DNA from: Coccinella septempunctata
Taxonomy: Eukaryota > Arthropoda > Insecta > Coleoptera > Coccinellidae
Direction of reading: 5' to 3'
Assembly: GCF_907165205.1 (NCBI RefSeq)
Contig: NC_058189.1
Span: 42,496,270 to 42,560,269, forward strand
DNA: 64,000 nt
This document shows positions 23,230 to 36,340 of the stretch, piece by piece (the stretch's first letter is position 1; each line of letters starts with the position of its first letter). Position numbers and translations under genes: made by a program. A model generated the notes under the pieces. It saw only the letters and a list, made by a program, of their open reading frames with translations. It did no database searches and was not told where the DNA came from.

Positions 23230-23468
23230 TACCTATATCACATAAAGAAATTTTTCACACGTGACTGCTCCTCAGAATCTCAGTGGCATATCTTCGAAGT
23301 TTCAGCTTTTTAAAATTCGAGAAATGTCTTTTCTATACCTATTTCATTATTGGATCCAAATTTTTTTCGGAAAACTGTTTATATCTCCGAAAGTATCAGG
23401 AACAGAGATGAGCAAGTACAAGAGAAGTACTCAGATATGTATAGAGAAGCGAAAAATGTTCAAATAAA

Positions 23469-23606
23469 TAAAGTGTCCCATTTGAAATAACGAAAATTGT
23501 AGACTTTTTCGTATAAGTGCAACGCCGAAACATTGACAAAATTTTGGTCAGATAGTGCAAAATCGTACCTACTCGTAAACCTTATTACACAAAATTTCAC
23601 CCTGTA
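23469..23606. mobile_element. Related MITE remnant
   Basis: Starts with GTGTCCCATTTGAAATAACG, the complement of the end at 22150-22169, and finishes with TTTCACCCTGTATA, a common mariner-type end. No coding content. Confidence 0.45.
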
Positions 23607-24100
23607 TACCCAGTCAACCCTGTGGAGAAATATTAAAAACATGAAATCAATTGGCTGATAAGTTCGAGATTTATTGGACTTTGATCACTCCACATCTGAT
23701 CAGTCATTTCAATGAATCAACAATTTGAAAGAACCTGAGTGCCTACGATAATAAATGTCATTTACTGTCGTTAAATTGATTCTTCACGAAATCCTCTAGA
23801 TTCTACAGGAGAAATACGAACGTGGTTTGAATATTAGTGTTCATAATAATGAATAGAATGGAGAGTGATAGCGATATGGATATCAGTATCACTCCTTTAG
23901 ACCATAGGGAATTGACAACTACGGCGACGTAGCCGGGGCCAGCAAACAGGAGAGTATGTAGGTATTTTCATGAAGGTATGTGAAGTCGACGAGAAAATGC
24001 AATTTTTTTAATGGAGGTTTTTACCTCCCCTCTTATTGTTATTTATTAAAAATAGATATGATCAATAATATGAGATATAATTTTATAATACAAGAATAGA

Positions 24101-24777
24101 CATGATGCTGTTGCCAAGATTCTTCACCAAGAATTGGCAATAAAATACCAACTTCTAAGGTCAAAAAAGGTTCCCTATCACAATTATAATCCGGATTCTG
24201 TATTGGAAAATGATCATCACAAGCTCTATTGGGATCGCAGGGTTCTCACAGGCCTCAAAATAACTCACAATAAACCTGACCTCATATTGTTGAATAAGAA
24301 TGAGAACAGAGCACTATTCATCGACGTAGCTATTCCAAATAACAACGATCTTCTAGATAGGCAAACTGAGAAAATTTCAAAATACGGAGATCTTGAATAA
24401 CAAACCAGGAGACAGTGAAAGCTGAAAGATATCAGCACCATCCCTATTGTCATTTCATCTACAGGCCTGATACCGAAGAAACTACCAGAGAACTTGAGGA
24501 AACTTCAGTTGGACGAAAATATTTATGAAGTCATGCAGAAAGCGGTACTGCTGGGAACGACGAGAACTGTACATGGTACATGGGGAATGCAGAGGAACAC
24601 CGTCTTCTCCGACAAGAAGTGCGGATGGCTCAGCAATCCAACTGACAGCAAGGAGCCGTGGAGCGACCGACCACCACCACGAGTCCGGAAACCTAATTCT
24701 TTTGATCTCATATCTGGGATAAGTGAATGCTCCTCTGGAGAGGAGTGTGAAAGCCTCAAGGCTAAAGTCATAATAAT
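24101..24777 (+). pseudogene. LINE C-terminus with restriction-like endonuclease motif (copy 2)
   Basis: Longer than copy 1: begins HDAVAKILHQELAIKYQLLR, then VLENDHHKLYWDRRVLTG, KPDLILLNKNENRALFIDVA, IPIVISSTGLIPKK and VMQKAVLLGTTRTV, and ends in SSGEECESLKAKVIIM close to the AAAGTCATAATAA terminus. In-frame stops at about 24400 and 24418. Stretches unrelated by function but syntactically shared with copy 1 give two independent 5'-truncated insertions of one family. The interval 23840-23960 upstream (MESDSDMDISITP in frame, then a stop) might be the 5' start of the same element, joined by a large deletion; this is a guess. Confidence 0.65.
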
Positions 24778-24789
24778 GTAGCTCGGTCA

Positions 24790-25546
24790 AAAACTGTCCA
24801 TTATTCTATAAATAACTATTTAATGTTCTGCAACTCTGATATTTAGATTATTCTAGGTTTCCAAACTGCTCAATTCAAACAGGAGATTTTTCAAACATAT
24901 CCAAGCTTCACCTGGATAAGGGCAGAATCGCTGCCAAATGCAGTTCGTAACCAATTCCGAAAAAAAGAGTGTCGGGTTGCTTGGATCAATTCACGCGAAT
25001 CCGGTGAATCGAAAGTGAATTCTGATGCCGTCATGAGTTCAAGATCCCGGAAATAGATAATTATTGGATCCATCCGCCATGGAATCACCAGCCTTCCCGC
25101 TTGTTTATACTACGGAATGGTTCTGCTTTCGATTTCCGAAATTCGTAATTAATTTCAATTAGGAATTAATGGACTTATAAAGGGGATTTTCTACTTTGTT
25201 ATTGCTATTCAAAGTTCGTGAAAGTTCGAAAAGATTGAGGCGTCGACTGAACATTGTGGGTGTAATTACTCACTACACCGCAAACTTTGCAGTATTTTGC
25301 CAGTAAGTTCTTTTATGTCCTATATTGAAATTGATAGTTATTTCAGTAAATGAGCCTTCCGCAGGTACCACGTTGATTGCCAATTATAATCTCAGATTAT
25401 TTCTTTGTTCTACAGAGTGGACGACTGAAAGAAAAATAATATATATTTAAAATATACCATTATATTGTATTGAAGCACTGAGTGTTTTCACATTATAAAA
25501 ATTGAAACCACTTTTCAACATCTTCTAAGAACCGTATCTTGGAAGG
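24790..25546. other. No gene recognised
   Basis: Short frames only; no repeat ends seen. Confidence 0.45.
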
Positions 25547-25588
25547 GTGGGTAATTTCGAAAAAAACCTAGATGAAGTACTCTTACTG

Positions 25589-26014
25589 ATGATATTCATG
25601 GAGGAATCATTTCTCAAGTCATTTGAAAACACGTATAATAATAATAAATCTGTCTTATTAGAAGAAAGCAAAAAATTACTTAAAGAAAATACGACCAAAT
25701 TTAAGCCTGAGCTATTTCACACATCCCCTAAAAAACAATATAAGAGGAAAAGCAGTAGGAAAATGAATCAATCAATCAAGAACTCACTTCTCATCTTACA
25801 GCTGGTTCGTCATCACTTTCTTTTCCAAAATTTTCTCAGTGAGCTAAAGAAGTCCACTCCGACCAAATGTAGCTACTCATGTAACTTCAATGCACCGAAT
25901 ATGAAACAGCGACATGATATGGCCGAAAGTGAAAGAAGCCGTCGCCCACATCCATTTGCTACAGCTCCGTTGTTAGAACTTTGTAGTCAGTTCAGCCACT
26001 ACAAGGATCCATAG
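25589..26014 (+). CDS. Unrecognised open frame, about 141 residues
   Basis: The open frame starts upstream at a GTG; the first in-frame ATG is near 25589. The product is lysine-rich (KKLLKENTTKFKP, KKQYKRKSSRKMNQ), with no signal peptide, membrane segment or family motif that I can name. No splice or promoter evidence. It could be a piece of a decayed element, a lone exon or chance. Listed because it is among the longest frames not shadowing another feature. Confidence 0.15.
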   Translation: MIFMEESFLKSFENTYNNNKSVLLEESKKLLKENTTKFKPELFHTSPKKQYKRKSSRKMNQSIKNSLLILQLVRHHFLFQNFLSELKKSTPTKCSYSCNFNAPNMKQRHDMAESERSRRPHPFATAPLLELCSQFSHYKDP

Positions 26015-28780
26015 AGGGAAATATTACGCACTCTTGGGGTATTTTATATACAGAGGTAGTTTGGCTAGCCATCTCTATCTCAGTTATTTTCGCCGTTAAC
26101 ATCTGATACATCCCTTTGATAATGCATGGTATTGTTCACTCCTCGTCTCTTTGATCGACACATGCGTTATGTTGTCCAATATGTACCTATTGTTTTGTGA
26201 TGTCTGAGTAGTCCTCAAGCCGAAGAATTACAAAATAGATAATCTGTCATTTTACTATCGGAAACTGCAAGTAGTTCGAAGCGAATGAATTGTGAAATAG
26301 CAGAAGAACAAAACACATTTTCTTTACACCACTAATAAAAAAATGAAGCAATTTGTGTTCATGGATAGAGCCTTTCAGAAAAATGATTTTTTTGTGTTGC
26401 ATTCTCTTATTTTCGAACCCTCTATATTTAGTGTTTTGTCTGGTTGTCAGATGGTACCCAAGTTTTAACCAAATTCCATCAAAAAATTCCTGTATTTCTA
26501 GAAAAATCGAACGATGGATAGATGGATTTCGCCAATTGACCTCAGAAATTGAGCAGAAAAAATTATATCCCTCATTGATAAAGACTTGCTCATCGCGGTA
26601 GGTTGCAACGTCAAATTTTTTTCACAGGTTATTTCGTTACATGAGACGAATATCAAGACAAAACTGACGTCATTATTATCTCGATTACAAAAAGAAAAAG
26701 CAATTCTGTTTCGTAGATTCTCTTCTAAGAATAATTTTTAAATGATTCTCTTGTTAGTGTAGTTGAAAGATCAATTTATTCCCAACAAAAATAATGACAC
26801 TGAAAATTGGAGTGCTCCTTGTGCTGATTAGGATTCAAATGACGCGACGAGCTCTAATGTTGTGGAAAAAAGAGAAATGTTGGAGATGATTCCGTCACTT
26901 TGAAATATCATAACATGTGGTGAAATAGTGATGTAAATATCTCCCACGTTTTCAACGCTTTTCTAACTATAAATAAACTGTGTTAAATTATGAAGAATTT
27001 CAGGTAAATGTCTGCGGTACCGTATTCAGAATATTATTGTCAGTCTATTTATATAGCCGGTTACGAATAGTTAGTATACCTACTCTGTTTACTCCTTTAT
27101 TTATACGTGTTCATTAAAATACTGGAGATGCCACATCAATTAGTCTTCGAAATGAACTCGATTTTAAACCAATTTCTATGTTTAAACAGGATAGAATGAC
27201 CATAACTCAGGTGTTTTCTTCCCAAGAAGAAAAAGCAGTAACATCAATGGAGATGATAATGGAAAATCCCCCTATATTATTCAGAGGTGTAGGTAAAATT
27301 TTTCGTCTAGGGAAACATCCATTATGGAAATTTCATGAATCATCATTGACAAAAAGTGGAATCAACCGAAAAAGGAGTTGAATCATAGTTTTCCTTTCAT
27401 GTCTTGAACGACCATTGTTTTTTAAGTTTTCTTTTTTATGAATTTATGTATTAGTTGACTTCTTCCCAAATATCAGAAATAATATACAAATAGTGTTAAT
27501 CGAAAAAATAAATGTGTTTACTTATCTAACGAATAGATTAATCGTGGATGAAATTAGTGGTTTGTATGCAGAGGGCACTCAACTGCGGAAGTACGTATGC
27601 AACTGAAAATATTGAGTGGTGTAACTCAATAAAAGGAAAAAAAAAACTTTGGCAGTGTCTGATTTAAGTGTACGTGAACTATGTTAATCTTCCAAGATAC
27701 TTTGTTATTTTTATTTCGCTCTAATTTCTCAACTTTGTGGAATTTAGATATCCATAAATCTAGCCAGGTATGTCTAACGACTAGCTATATATTCCGAGTA
27801 GGAATATCAGGATAGAATAACAAATAAGTAGGCAGTGATATTTTTTCCGGCTCTCTGGATTTGCGTTGTTTGAATATCTAATGTTTCGAGTAGGTGTGGA
27901 GATCAAAGAAGTTTCATCCAGAATAGATCGATTTTTCTGAAATGCAAGAAAAAAAATGTTTTTTCGAATTGATGTGTATTTATGATCAGATTCAACGAAT
28001 ACGGAATGGTTATGGTACTTGAATCTTTGAATCATTGGATGAAATAGAAATTGCTATCTGAAGAGACGATTTGGATGAAGCCTTCAAAAATATGGATAAT
28101 TCGGAAATTATAAATCAAAAAAATAAAATCATAAAAAAATATGTGTCGTATATAATTGCCATAAAATGATTGTCTTATAGTATAAACGTATTGAAAAACC
28201 TGAAGAATTTTTGCACCGGCGACCAGCCTATACCAAAACAACATATTTATGTGACTCATTTAAAAAAACTCTGAGATCAAAAAATTAACAAATTTTTAGT
28301 GAACTCATTGAAATAATTAATTACACCTGTTTAACGAAATCATTCGGCTTCAGCTGATACAAATTATCCGGTTAATCACTTAATCAGGAAAAATTCAAGG
28401 TACCGCTTTCATTAGGAGCATGGCTATTTCAACAATGTGTTGATTTATTATGATGCAGCTATTATATCCATCCGCACTGCACGAAAGCAAGTTGAATATA
28501 TTATTAATCTTATAATGTTGATAACTGGTTTGCTTCACAAAATCTCCATTGAATCTTGGAAGACGACTACATACAAATATGAAATTATTTCTTCATTTCA
28601 AATGATAGATAATACTTCGAAAACAACAATCACTCCTGAAGCGTATGTTATTGATTTAGAAATACTTACACAGAAAAGTATAAAAAAAGTATAGAGTCAT
28701 GTTGTTCGAAAATAATTATACGAGCTATACAAGATTATTTTATCTTCAAGGGGCCATAAGTATTTACAATTAGATAAATA
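26015..28780. other. AT-rich sequence, nothing recognised
   Basis: Scattered short frames lack resemblance to known families. No element ends found. Confidence 0.45.
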
Positions 28781-29457
28781 ATGTACAATGAGAGTACCAG
28801 CACAGCAATTTTTGAGTTAACTCAAACTGTTAGAGCAGCAATTGAGAAAGAAGGAGTTTCGGTTGGCTTATTTCTAGATATTTCAGTTTCTGTAGACCAC
28901 AGTGAATTATTCAGTAAACTTGAAGCATACGGTATAAGGGACAATCAATTAAAACTTATAGAGAACTACTAACAACGGCGAGGGCAATATCAATGATAAA
29001 AGTCTTATTTCTGATGATGAAGATATTATCACTGGAGTAGTTCAAGGTAGCATTTCAGGTCCTTTATTGTTTATCGTATATATAAATGACCTACCTTGAA
29101 ATATTGACCAACTGTTGAATACAATCATGTATGTTGATGATACAAATAGTATCAAGATGTAACATAATACCAAGCAATTAAATGATGAATTAAATGATGC
29201 CTTTTGAGTATTATTGAAAATTGGTGTACATCTAACACTCTTGAATTGACTGCTCGAAAAACTGAATGTCTAATTTTTCATACTTCATGATCAAAAGTCC
29301 TATTTCCAAATGAAATTTTCCTAGATGGAAATCAGGTGAAGATTTCAAAATCTGCGAAGTTCAAGTAGATGGTGAGTTGACATAGGATGTACATGTACAT
29401 AATTTAAATGAAAGACTGTATTCAACTATATGTGCCATTAAGGTCTTGAAGAAGTCT
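28781..29457 (+). pseudogene. CR1/L2-like LINE reverse transcriptase remnant
   Basis: STSTAIFELTQTVRAAIEKE and SVGLFLDISVSVDHSELFSK (with the catalytic KAFD-type aspartate region damaged), then in shifted frames VVQGSISGPLLFIVYINDLP, MYVDDTNS (the Y-x-D-D box) and NWCTSNTLELTARKTECLIF. Order and spacing follow RT palm to thumb. Several stops and frameshifts. It abuts the next remnant at about 29457. Confidence 0.7.
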
Positions 29458-30360
29458 GTCACCAGAACAGTTCTGATTCAGAAGAGAGCATTCAACAGAG
29501 CAACAATTATTAAGGCTCACAGAATACATTTAAGAGGGATTCCGAAATAAACAAGCTACAGGTCTTGTTTTACTAGACGTCGCCAGAGCATTCGACAAAG
29601 TATGGCATGAAGGATTAATATATAAGATGAGATGTGCTGGATATTAGATCAAAATATGCAAGTTGATCAGGAATTATCTCCAATATAAAAGATTTTACGT
29701 GAAAGTGGAAGGAGAATGCTCCACAACAAGAGATATAGAGGCTTGAGTACCCCAAGGGTCAGTACTTGGGCCACTTCTGTACAACATATACATTCACGAT
29801 ATTCCGAAGAATCCAAGAACCATGCTAACGTTATATGCTGACGACACAGGCATAGCAACTCGACACCGCAACCCAGAAGTAATAGAACGAGTTCTACAAG
29901 AAACGATTGACGAAACAAATGACTGGTGCATAAAGTGGAAAATCAAGCTCAATGCACAAAAGAGCCAAGCAATATTACTACAGAAGAGGAAACTACCCAC
30001 AAGGAATCTAGAAGTTGACGGCAAAGAAATTGAATGGAAAAATGAAGCCAAATATTTAGGAATAACGCTTGACAAAGGACTTACTTGGAAAAGTCATATC
30101 AAACAAGCAATCGACAAAACGAAAGCAGCGATGAATAGACTCTACCCTCTGATAGAAAGAAGAAGCCACATGCCGAAAGAGACAAAATTGAAGATAATCA
30201 AAGCCGTTGCTAGGCCTCAACTGACTTATGAATCAGTTGCCTGGGGTTTCGCGGCAAATAGCCATATCAAAAGAATTCAGGCCACTGTAAACAAGCTGCT
30301 ACGATGTGCAATAGATTCACCTTGGTTTGTCAGGAATAGACATATTTATAGGGACCTATA
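29458..30360 (+). pseudogene. Jockey-type LINE reverse transcriptase remnant
   Basis: Begins LSPEQF, stop, FRREHSTEQQLLRLTEYI, then NKQATGLVLLDVARAFDKVW HEGL (first catalytic D), VPQGSVLGPLLYNIYIHDIP and LYADDTGIATRHRNPEVIER (YADD). Thumb and linker follow: WCIKWKIKLNAQKSQAILLQ, KYLGITLDKGLTWKSHIKQA and RPQLTYESVAWGF. The 3' half, 29822-30360, is open for 179 residues, while the 5' half has three stops. It ends at SPWFVRNRHIYRDL, short of the usual C-terminus. Endonuclease domain absent, so 5'-truncated. Confidence 0.85.
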
Positions 30361-31472
30361 AATCCAAACCTAATAGTTTCTGAGCAATTTTCAATTTTTT
30401 ATTCAAAACTATCAAACCATTTTCGCCATTATTTAAAAAACTGTAATTTTGGTCTACATCTTTGTTTTCGAATACCCTGTTTATATGACAATAATTTTAA
30501 ATTGTGCTTTTGAACACCTTAAACACACCACAAGAAAAGATTTTCAAAATATCTTTATTTACTCCCTCAAAATGAGCGCCGCGTCTGGGGTGGGCCATCC
30601 GTGCAAGCGACGGACTAGTAGAAATAAATACGAGTGGAAATAAATAGTATTGACATTGTTAGTTTGTAAGTTATAAGTGTTAGTATTAAGTAAAAAAATA
30701 GTTTTAATTAAGTGAAGAAAACGATACATTTTTATCAAAAATGAAATGAAAGTCGAGAGAAGAATATTCAATATTCATTACCAACGAAATTTCGATAACT
30801 GCTTGATTGAATTATAGATAATACTTCGTTCACCAACTGGAATGGAAAAGTTAGTTTAGGCGTGTTTTAGGTATATAGTAATTTATCTCCAAGGTTGAAA
30901 TGTTGGAGAATCTTTAGGGTCAGGTTGCTTCTCAGTTAAGTTCATCATTCCGATAAAAATCGGGATCATCTCATTTCTGAATTTAGCACTTTCAATCTTG
31001 CGGATAGATATCTGAGTCCATACTCATTCCATTCCATTGGCCAATGCATCCGGAACCAAATTCTGTCAAAACCGAACATAATAATTGCGCAATCTCCATT
31101 CCTAAATGAGGCTCTCATTAGTTCTGTAATTCTGCCAATTCCAGTATTTCACCCTATCGACTGTGAAATTGGAAACGATGACATGTGCTGCCAGAGATTA
31201 ATGGAAGTGCAAACGCAATATTTTCAGACCATATCTTTGGCGAGAACAGCTTTATAGTTCGAATTATGGATGACCCTGTCTTAATTGGGTGTTTTATATC
31301 TTTCCTGCCGTAACGGACTACAGTATCGGGGAATGTTCATTGATGCTGACTTCTTTCTTACAACGTGAGTAGTTTCGTTCCAATATGGTGAAAAATTCCG
31401 CGAACTAAAAGTCAAATAGTTATTGAATTTATGTGACCGATACTTGATGAAAATCCATAATTGAACGTTTTT
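30361..31472. other. No gene; possible mariner end at 30440-30480
   Basis: 30463-30479 (TTTTCGAATACCCTGTTT) resembles a mariner-type right end but no partner was found. The GC-richer patch at 30575-30610 is unexplained. Confidence 0.4.
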
Positions 31473-31521
31473 CAAACCACGACACGTATTTCGCTATCAC
31501 AACAGCATCTTCAGGTGGGTG
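31473..31521 (-). ncRNA. Hammerhead-ribozyme-like motif, Penelope type
   Basis: Minus strand: CCAC, then CTGAAGA (core CUGANGA), hairpin TGCT-GTTGTGAT-AGC, GAAA, TACGTG, TC, then GTGG, which pairs with the leading CCAC as stem I. The near-palindromic TACGTG fits the very short stem III reported for Penelope-type hammerheads, which can work as dimers. No ORF of a Penelope element is attached here. Confidence 0.55.
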
Positions 31522-33923
31522 AAGCTAGACAAAAATATACATATAAGCAAGCATTTGACTCCACTCCTAACAATATTCTGCAACACCAAACAGTCTCAAC
31601 CACTCAGTTTTAAATTTTTGTTTACTTTTTAATCTACGCTCTAAGTTAAAGTTGCTTTGAGTATTTTGTTGATTCATCAAAATTTTAATCAATTTTTATA
31701 CAGAAAATAAAGCCGCCGTTTTATGTTTTATAGAATAAGTCTACATGGTATTATAAACAGTGCGAGTCTCTATAACATGAAATAAATTCAGTAGGTACAT
31801 CTAAGACAGTTTTGTTGTTGTGAATATGATTGAACAGGTCGATTAGTATTTTAATCGCTTTGATGAAATTGTCCAAGTTTTGTCATGAAAGTCCTTAATG
31901 GGAAACTATGTGAATAAGTTAAGTACATTTAGGTACCAAAAATCAAATTCATATTCCTAGTCAGTGAAAAGATATTTAACAAGTATCAACTACATAAGTC
32001 GAGAATGAATGAATCTGATTTAACTCAATGAAATAATTCAGGTTTTATACAAAACGATAAACTGATGAATACCCTCTCTGAATTTCGCTCGATATAATCC
32101 TCATTTGCCTTTTTGTTTGACAAAATTATCGAACTGTCTGAATTATGTCAAAGAGTTGAATCAAATTCCTTCATTTTCAAATAAGTTAATGAAATCACAA
32201 CTGTATATACCCTCCTGAAAAATCGTAAAAAATTGGGATTGTCATTTGAAAAATAATCCATGACGTCATATCTAGAATTTTGAACACGCTGTCTAACATA
32301 AGCTCACGTAAAAAAGGAAAATTTAAAAAGCCATTCAATCTCTCAAAGCATATTTTCACGACAGAAAAACTGTCTTTGTTTAATCCGAGTTGGAGACTTG
32401 ATTTAGGAATAACGAAATAACATATTCTGCCTTATTGACTATTTTTGCTCTGGATAATAAGATTTTGAAAATTTTTGTATATTTCAGCAAAAGATTCTTG
32501 ATGTCAGAAAAAACACTTTTCCCCTTCACTTTTTTTAATTCGGCTCATTTTAAAAGGGTGTTGAAAATCCATAAAAAAATATTATTCAGTTATATCTCAC
32601 AAATAATTTTATATATATAGTTTTTCATTGATATGCTCAATCTTCTCCGAACACAAAATTCCACCCAAGGCCAGTTTCCTCATTATGACTACTACGAGGA
32701 CTACTACATACCATAAAAATACCAGAAATTCAAAGAACTTACTTATGAATATTTCACCATTTTCTATAAAAATGTCTGTAGAATTCGAAAAATCGTGTAC
32801 TTTGGATGAATGAACTTATGTTTGAAAAATCCACAGATGTGTAGTGTCATAGATTCAGCTTGTTATTGTGAAGGAAAATTTGTTTTTCCAGAGGTGCTTT
32901 GCTCATAATGTTCAATATTCCTAATATCATTTTATCTAGGTCGAATCGGAAAGAATGGTAAAAGAAAAAAGTGTTTCTTTTGGACCCAAGAATCTACTGT
33001 TCATATATGTACAAGTCAGACTCACCCTATAAAGAACATTCAATTCGAATTACACTGCATGCACTATTTACCAATGAAGAATATCCCGTACATTTTGGAA
33101 ATATACTATACGCATATCTAATGCGAATCATCAGAAATTGTAAAGAACTTATCGTGAAAACTTATGTTTCTCTACACCAGAAGCTATCAAATATGTGGTT
33201 CTCAATGCTAATTCAAAGTTACTTCCAGTATCGTGTTATTTTCGGTAATTTTCGAGAAAACTACAATGAATAATTTTGTAATTGTCTGGAAATTATCAAA
33301 CTAATATATTATATCTGTAAGAATGCATGGGATTCAAACAATAATTTCTTCAGATTTTAGCACTTCAATTACTCAGAAGCATCGTCATATCTAAATCTAA
33401 CTAGTACCCCGAGAGTCTCAAAAAACTACTACTGGATTTCCGCATTCCGAAATGTTATGGGAAAACCATTTGATTTAGAAGTAGAGGATATAAGCAAGAA
33501 ATTTCTATAGGCGTCACTTTTTATAAGGAATGAAAAAGATGGGAAAGCATGAAAATCTTCTTAATTAATATTGCTTGAGCTAATTAGAAACAAGTTGATC
33601 ATGGATGAAAAGAAGCCAGGTTTTCTTTGTTAACTGTATATAATTAACCAATTCCGTCATTTCAGTATCATCCCATTGAGTAATTACCGAGAAATCTTTC
33701 GAGAATTGGTGTTTCAGGATATTTTTCGAATATAAAATGCAATGTCCCACTAGATTATCTTTCATTATTCCATGAGTATTATAGGTTCAATAAGAAAAAG
33801 TGAAGTGAGGAGAAAATAAATTCAACTGATTGTGACGATAATGCTAGAAATTTAAGGTTGAGAAACGTTCATCATTTGTGTGGTTATATAGTGGGTGATC
33901 TATGACCAACCAAAATTCATTTT
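31522..33923. other. AT-rich sequence, nothing recognised
   Basis: Several short frames (for example 32971-33273) without recognisable similarity. No repeats noted. Confidence 0.45.
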
Positions 33924-35205
33924 AGGCGAATTTTGGCGCTAGTGGTTAACTATGGTTAGGTTGTATTTACTTGGGTAACCACATTTTGGCGAAGATAACC
34001 ATGTAACTATGACGTTTTAATGACGTCATACGAAGTTAACCACGTAACCTTCCTCTTGAGTAGGATTAATGGCGTGGTATGTCATTGAACTCTATGGGTT
34101 CCCATGTGAAATGGAATATCGGACCATTGATGTTATGTGGGATTCACAAAGTTTTGAAGAGATGGATGCTATAATATGCTTCTATAACTATAATATGCTC
34201 CCTCTTCGATATAACGTTATTTTTATAAATAAAATCCAATTTCTGTACCAGACAGAAAAGAAATAATAAGGGAACTGGGAAGATAATCCGTTTAATTAAT
34301 TTTTTCACTCGTTAAGCAAAACTGAAAATTTGAATTTGATAATTTTGATTATTCTTAAGCTTATGAATTATTATTTACTAAGTATGCTGAGGTCTTGGTC
34401 GGATTCAGACTTTTTGGATGATTTTTTGCTTTGATAGACTTGATAAAGCCCTAAGCTATTTGGGATGTATATATACATAGTATATAGGGTCCATATATAC
34501 TATGTCAAGTAAAAATATGAATTAATGAGTATCTAGACGATCAAATGAAAAAGTATCTGTGTATATAGTGAAAAAATTAATCCTCAATGTAAAATCATAT
34601 TTATCTATAACAAACTCACAAATGTAAAGGAGTGTAAAAAAAACGGTATTTTAAAAGGCACGGTTACTAATAACTTTTAATATTACAGATCTTCCTTTAA
34701 ACAAAGCAATGGTATTCTCAATTCGTGTCGTTTCAGAGAGTAGAAAATTGAAATGCTTCTCCTTGGCCCTTGAATTTCCACTATCACTACTGATATAAAA
34801 ACTTTTGCTGCTCATTATTTGAGAAACATGAAGCTTAAGTTCCAAACTGGTGAAAGATATGTGTGAATTTGAATTCATATTCCATGTCTCTTTCCATATC
34901 ATTCAGATTATCAGATGTTCATCGATATGGACACATAAACCAATGTTTGCAGGGATAAACAAGTCTTCTATCAATTGGTACTTTCCATAAAAGTATTTAT
35001 CTTCTCCTTGTTGAAACATATTTTGATATGGTTTCTCTTTCCTTATTCCTCTAACCTCCATTTATTAATTTATTTGGAAATCCATCAATCGAACAAATCA
35101 GACAGAACTGCCAGTTGACATCTTCCAATAAATGTCATCAGTAACTATGATGTCACACATAACCATAACTATAGTAAGCTGTGGTTACAGCGCCAAAATT
35201 CGCCT
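33924..35205. mobile_element. TIR DNA element, about 1.28 kb, non-coding
   Basis: AGGCGAATTTTGGCGCTAGT at 33924 pairs with the complement of AGCGCCAAAATTCGCCT ending at 35205. Inversion continues imperfectly through GTGGTTA and TAACCATAGTTA-type sequence and ATGACGTCAT/ATGATGTCAC. No transposase. It contains a hairpin at 34475-34505 (ACATAGTATATA / TATATACTATGT, 7-base loop). Target duplication not clear. Confidence 0.7.
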
Positions 35206-35344
35206 TTTGATTCAGTCCCATTTGAGTTCACAGTTTACTGAGATTCCGACGAGATGCCTGATATCACGATGAAGATTACTTGAATCTCATTTTTTTCGTA
35301 AAGACTAAACGTGGTACCAAAGTGTTATTTCTTGAATATCTCGA

Positions 35345-36340
35345 GAATAATTATTTATTTATTTATTTAAATTAACGTGTCTCGACAGCTATGGTCATTG
35401 ACACAAGATCACATTGAAAGTAGTCAATAAAGATTTAAATAATAGAGTATAGTTCATTATCTTTGAGAAATCGTATCGTTGCTTCGATCTGGGTGGGTGA
35501 ACTTAGTACATCATGCAGGCGCTCTTTGATACCATATCGTCGGCGTGCATCTCCATAGTGTGGGCATAAAGTTATTAGATGTTTCACAGTCAGACGTTCA
35601 TCAGGGCAGTGTTCACAGTTGGGAGCGTTTCCTGAAGACATAAGATTGCCTTGGTTAGCTTTGTGTGTCCCATTCTAAGTCTTCTCGCCACTATTTTATC
35701 CTGTCTCTTCATATTCAACTTTATGGGGTCGTGTACCATTGGTTGGATAGCGTGCAGTTTTTGATCAGTTGCATCCCATTGCGCCTGCCAGGCATGAAGA
35801 GCTTTTCAGATCGGTGTGGAGCTGTATATCTATTACAGGGGAGTCAGAGGTTCGCGCTAAATTGGCTGCTGAGTCTGCTTGTTCATTTCCAAGTATGCCC
35901 ACATGGGAAGCAGTCCACACAAGAGCGATTGAGACGTTTCTGTCTTCCATAATATTATGAGACTTTTCTTGGATTTTTTGCACCAGTGGGTTATTGGAGA
36001 AAATATTGGTGATGGATTGGATTGAAGACAGCGAATCTGTGAGGATTCCTACTTTACTACCAGGTGTTATAGGCGTAAAGAGTGATTTGTAGATTGCATA
36101 CAGCTCTCCTGTGTGTATACTGCAGATGGATGGTATCTTAAATGTCTTTGGAGCTCCTAGGTTATCTACAACTGAACAGGCTACACTATTATCGTCTTTA
36201 GAGGCCTCGGTATATATTTCCTGATCGAAAGTTTCATTATTGATCAGTTCAAGGAAGGAGTTAAAAATGTGGAACGCTTCACGATTTTGCGTGTCATCCT
36301 TGCGAAAATAATTGATTTGAGACATATAGTTGTTTTATAA
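35345..36340 (-). pseudogene. LINE C-terminal RNase H and zinc-knuckle remnant
   Basis: Minus frame 36325-35765 is an RNase H domain: IYTEASKDDNSVACSVVDN (first acidic position altered from the usual TDGS), HTGELYAIYKSL, ILTDSLSSIQSI, and WTASHVGILGNEQADSAA. It continues in another frame (35641-35435) with CEHCPDERLTVKHLITLCPH, the C-terminal zinc knuckle of RNase H-bearing LINEs. The 3' end is marked by an ATTT microsatellite at 35345-35367, read as an AAAT tail. 5'-truncated at about 36340 and frameshifted near 35765. RNase H in these elements removes RNA from the RNA-DNA hybrid. Confidence 0.8.

Noticed and set aside
30343..30363. Near-palindrome TTTATAGGGACCTATAAA
   Set aside because: Short, with a mismatched centre; chance is adequate in AT-rich sequence.
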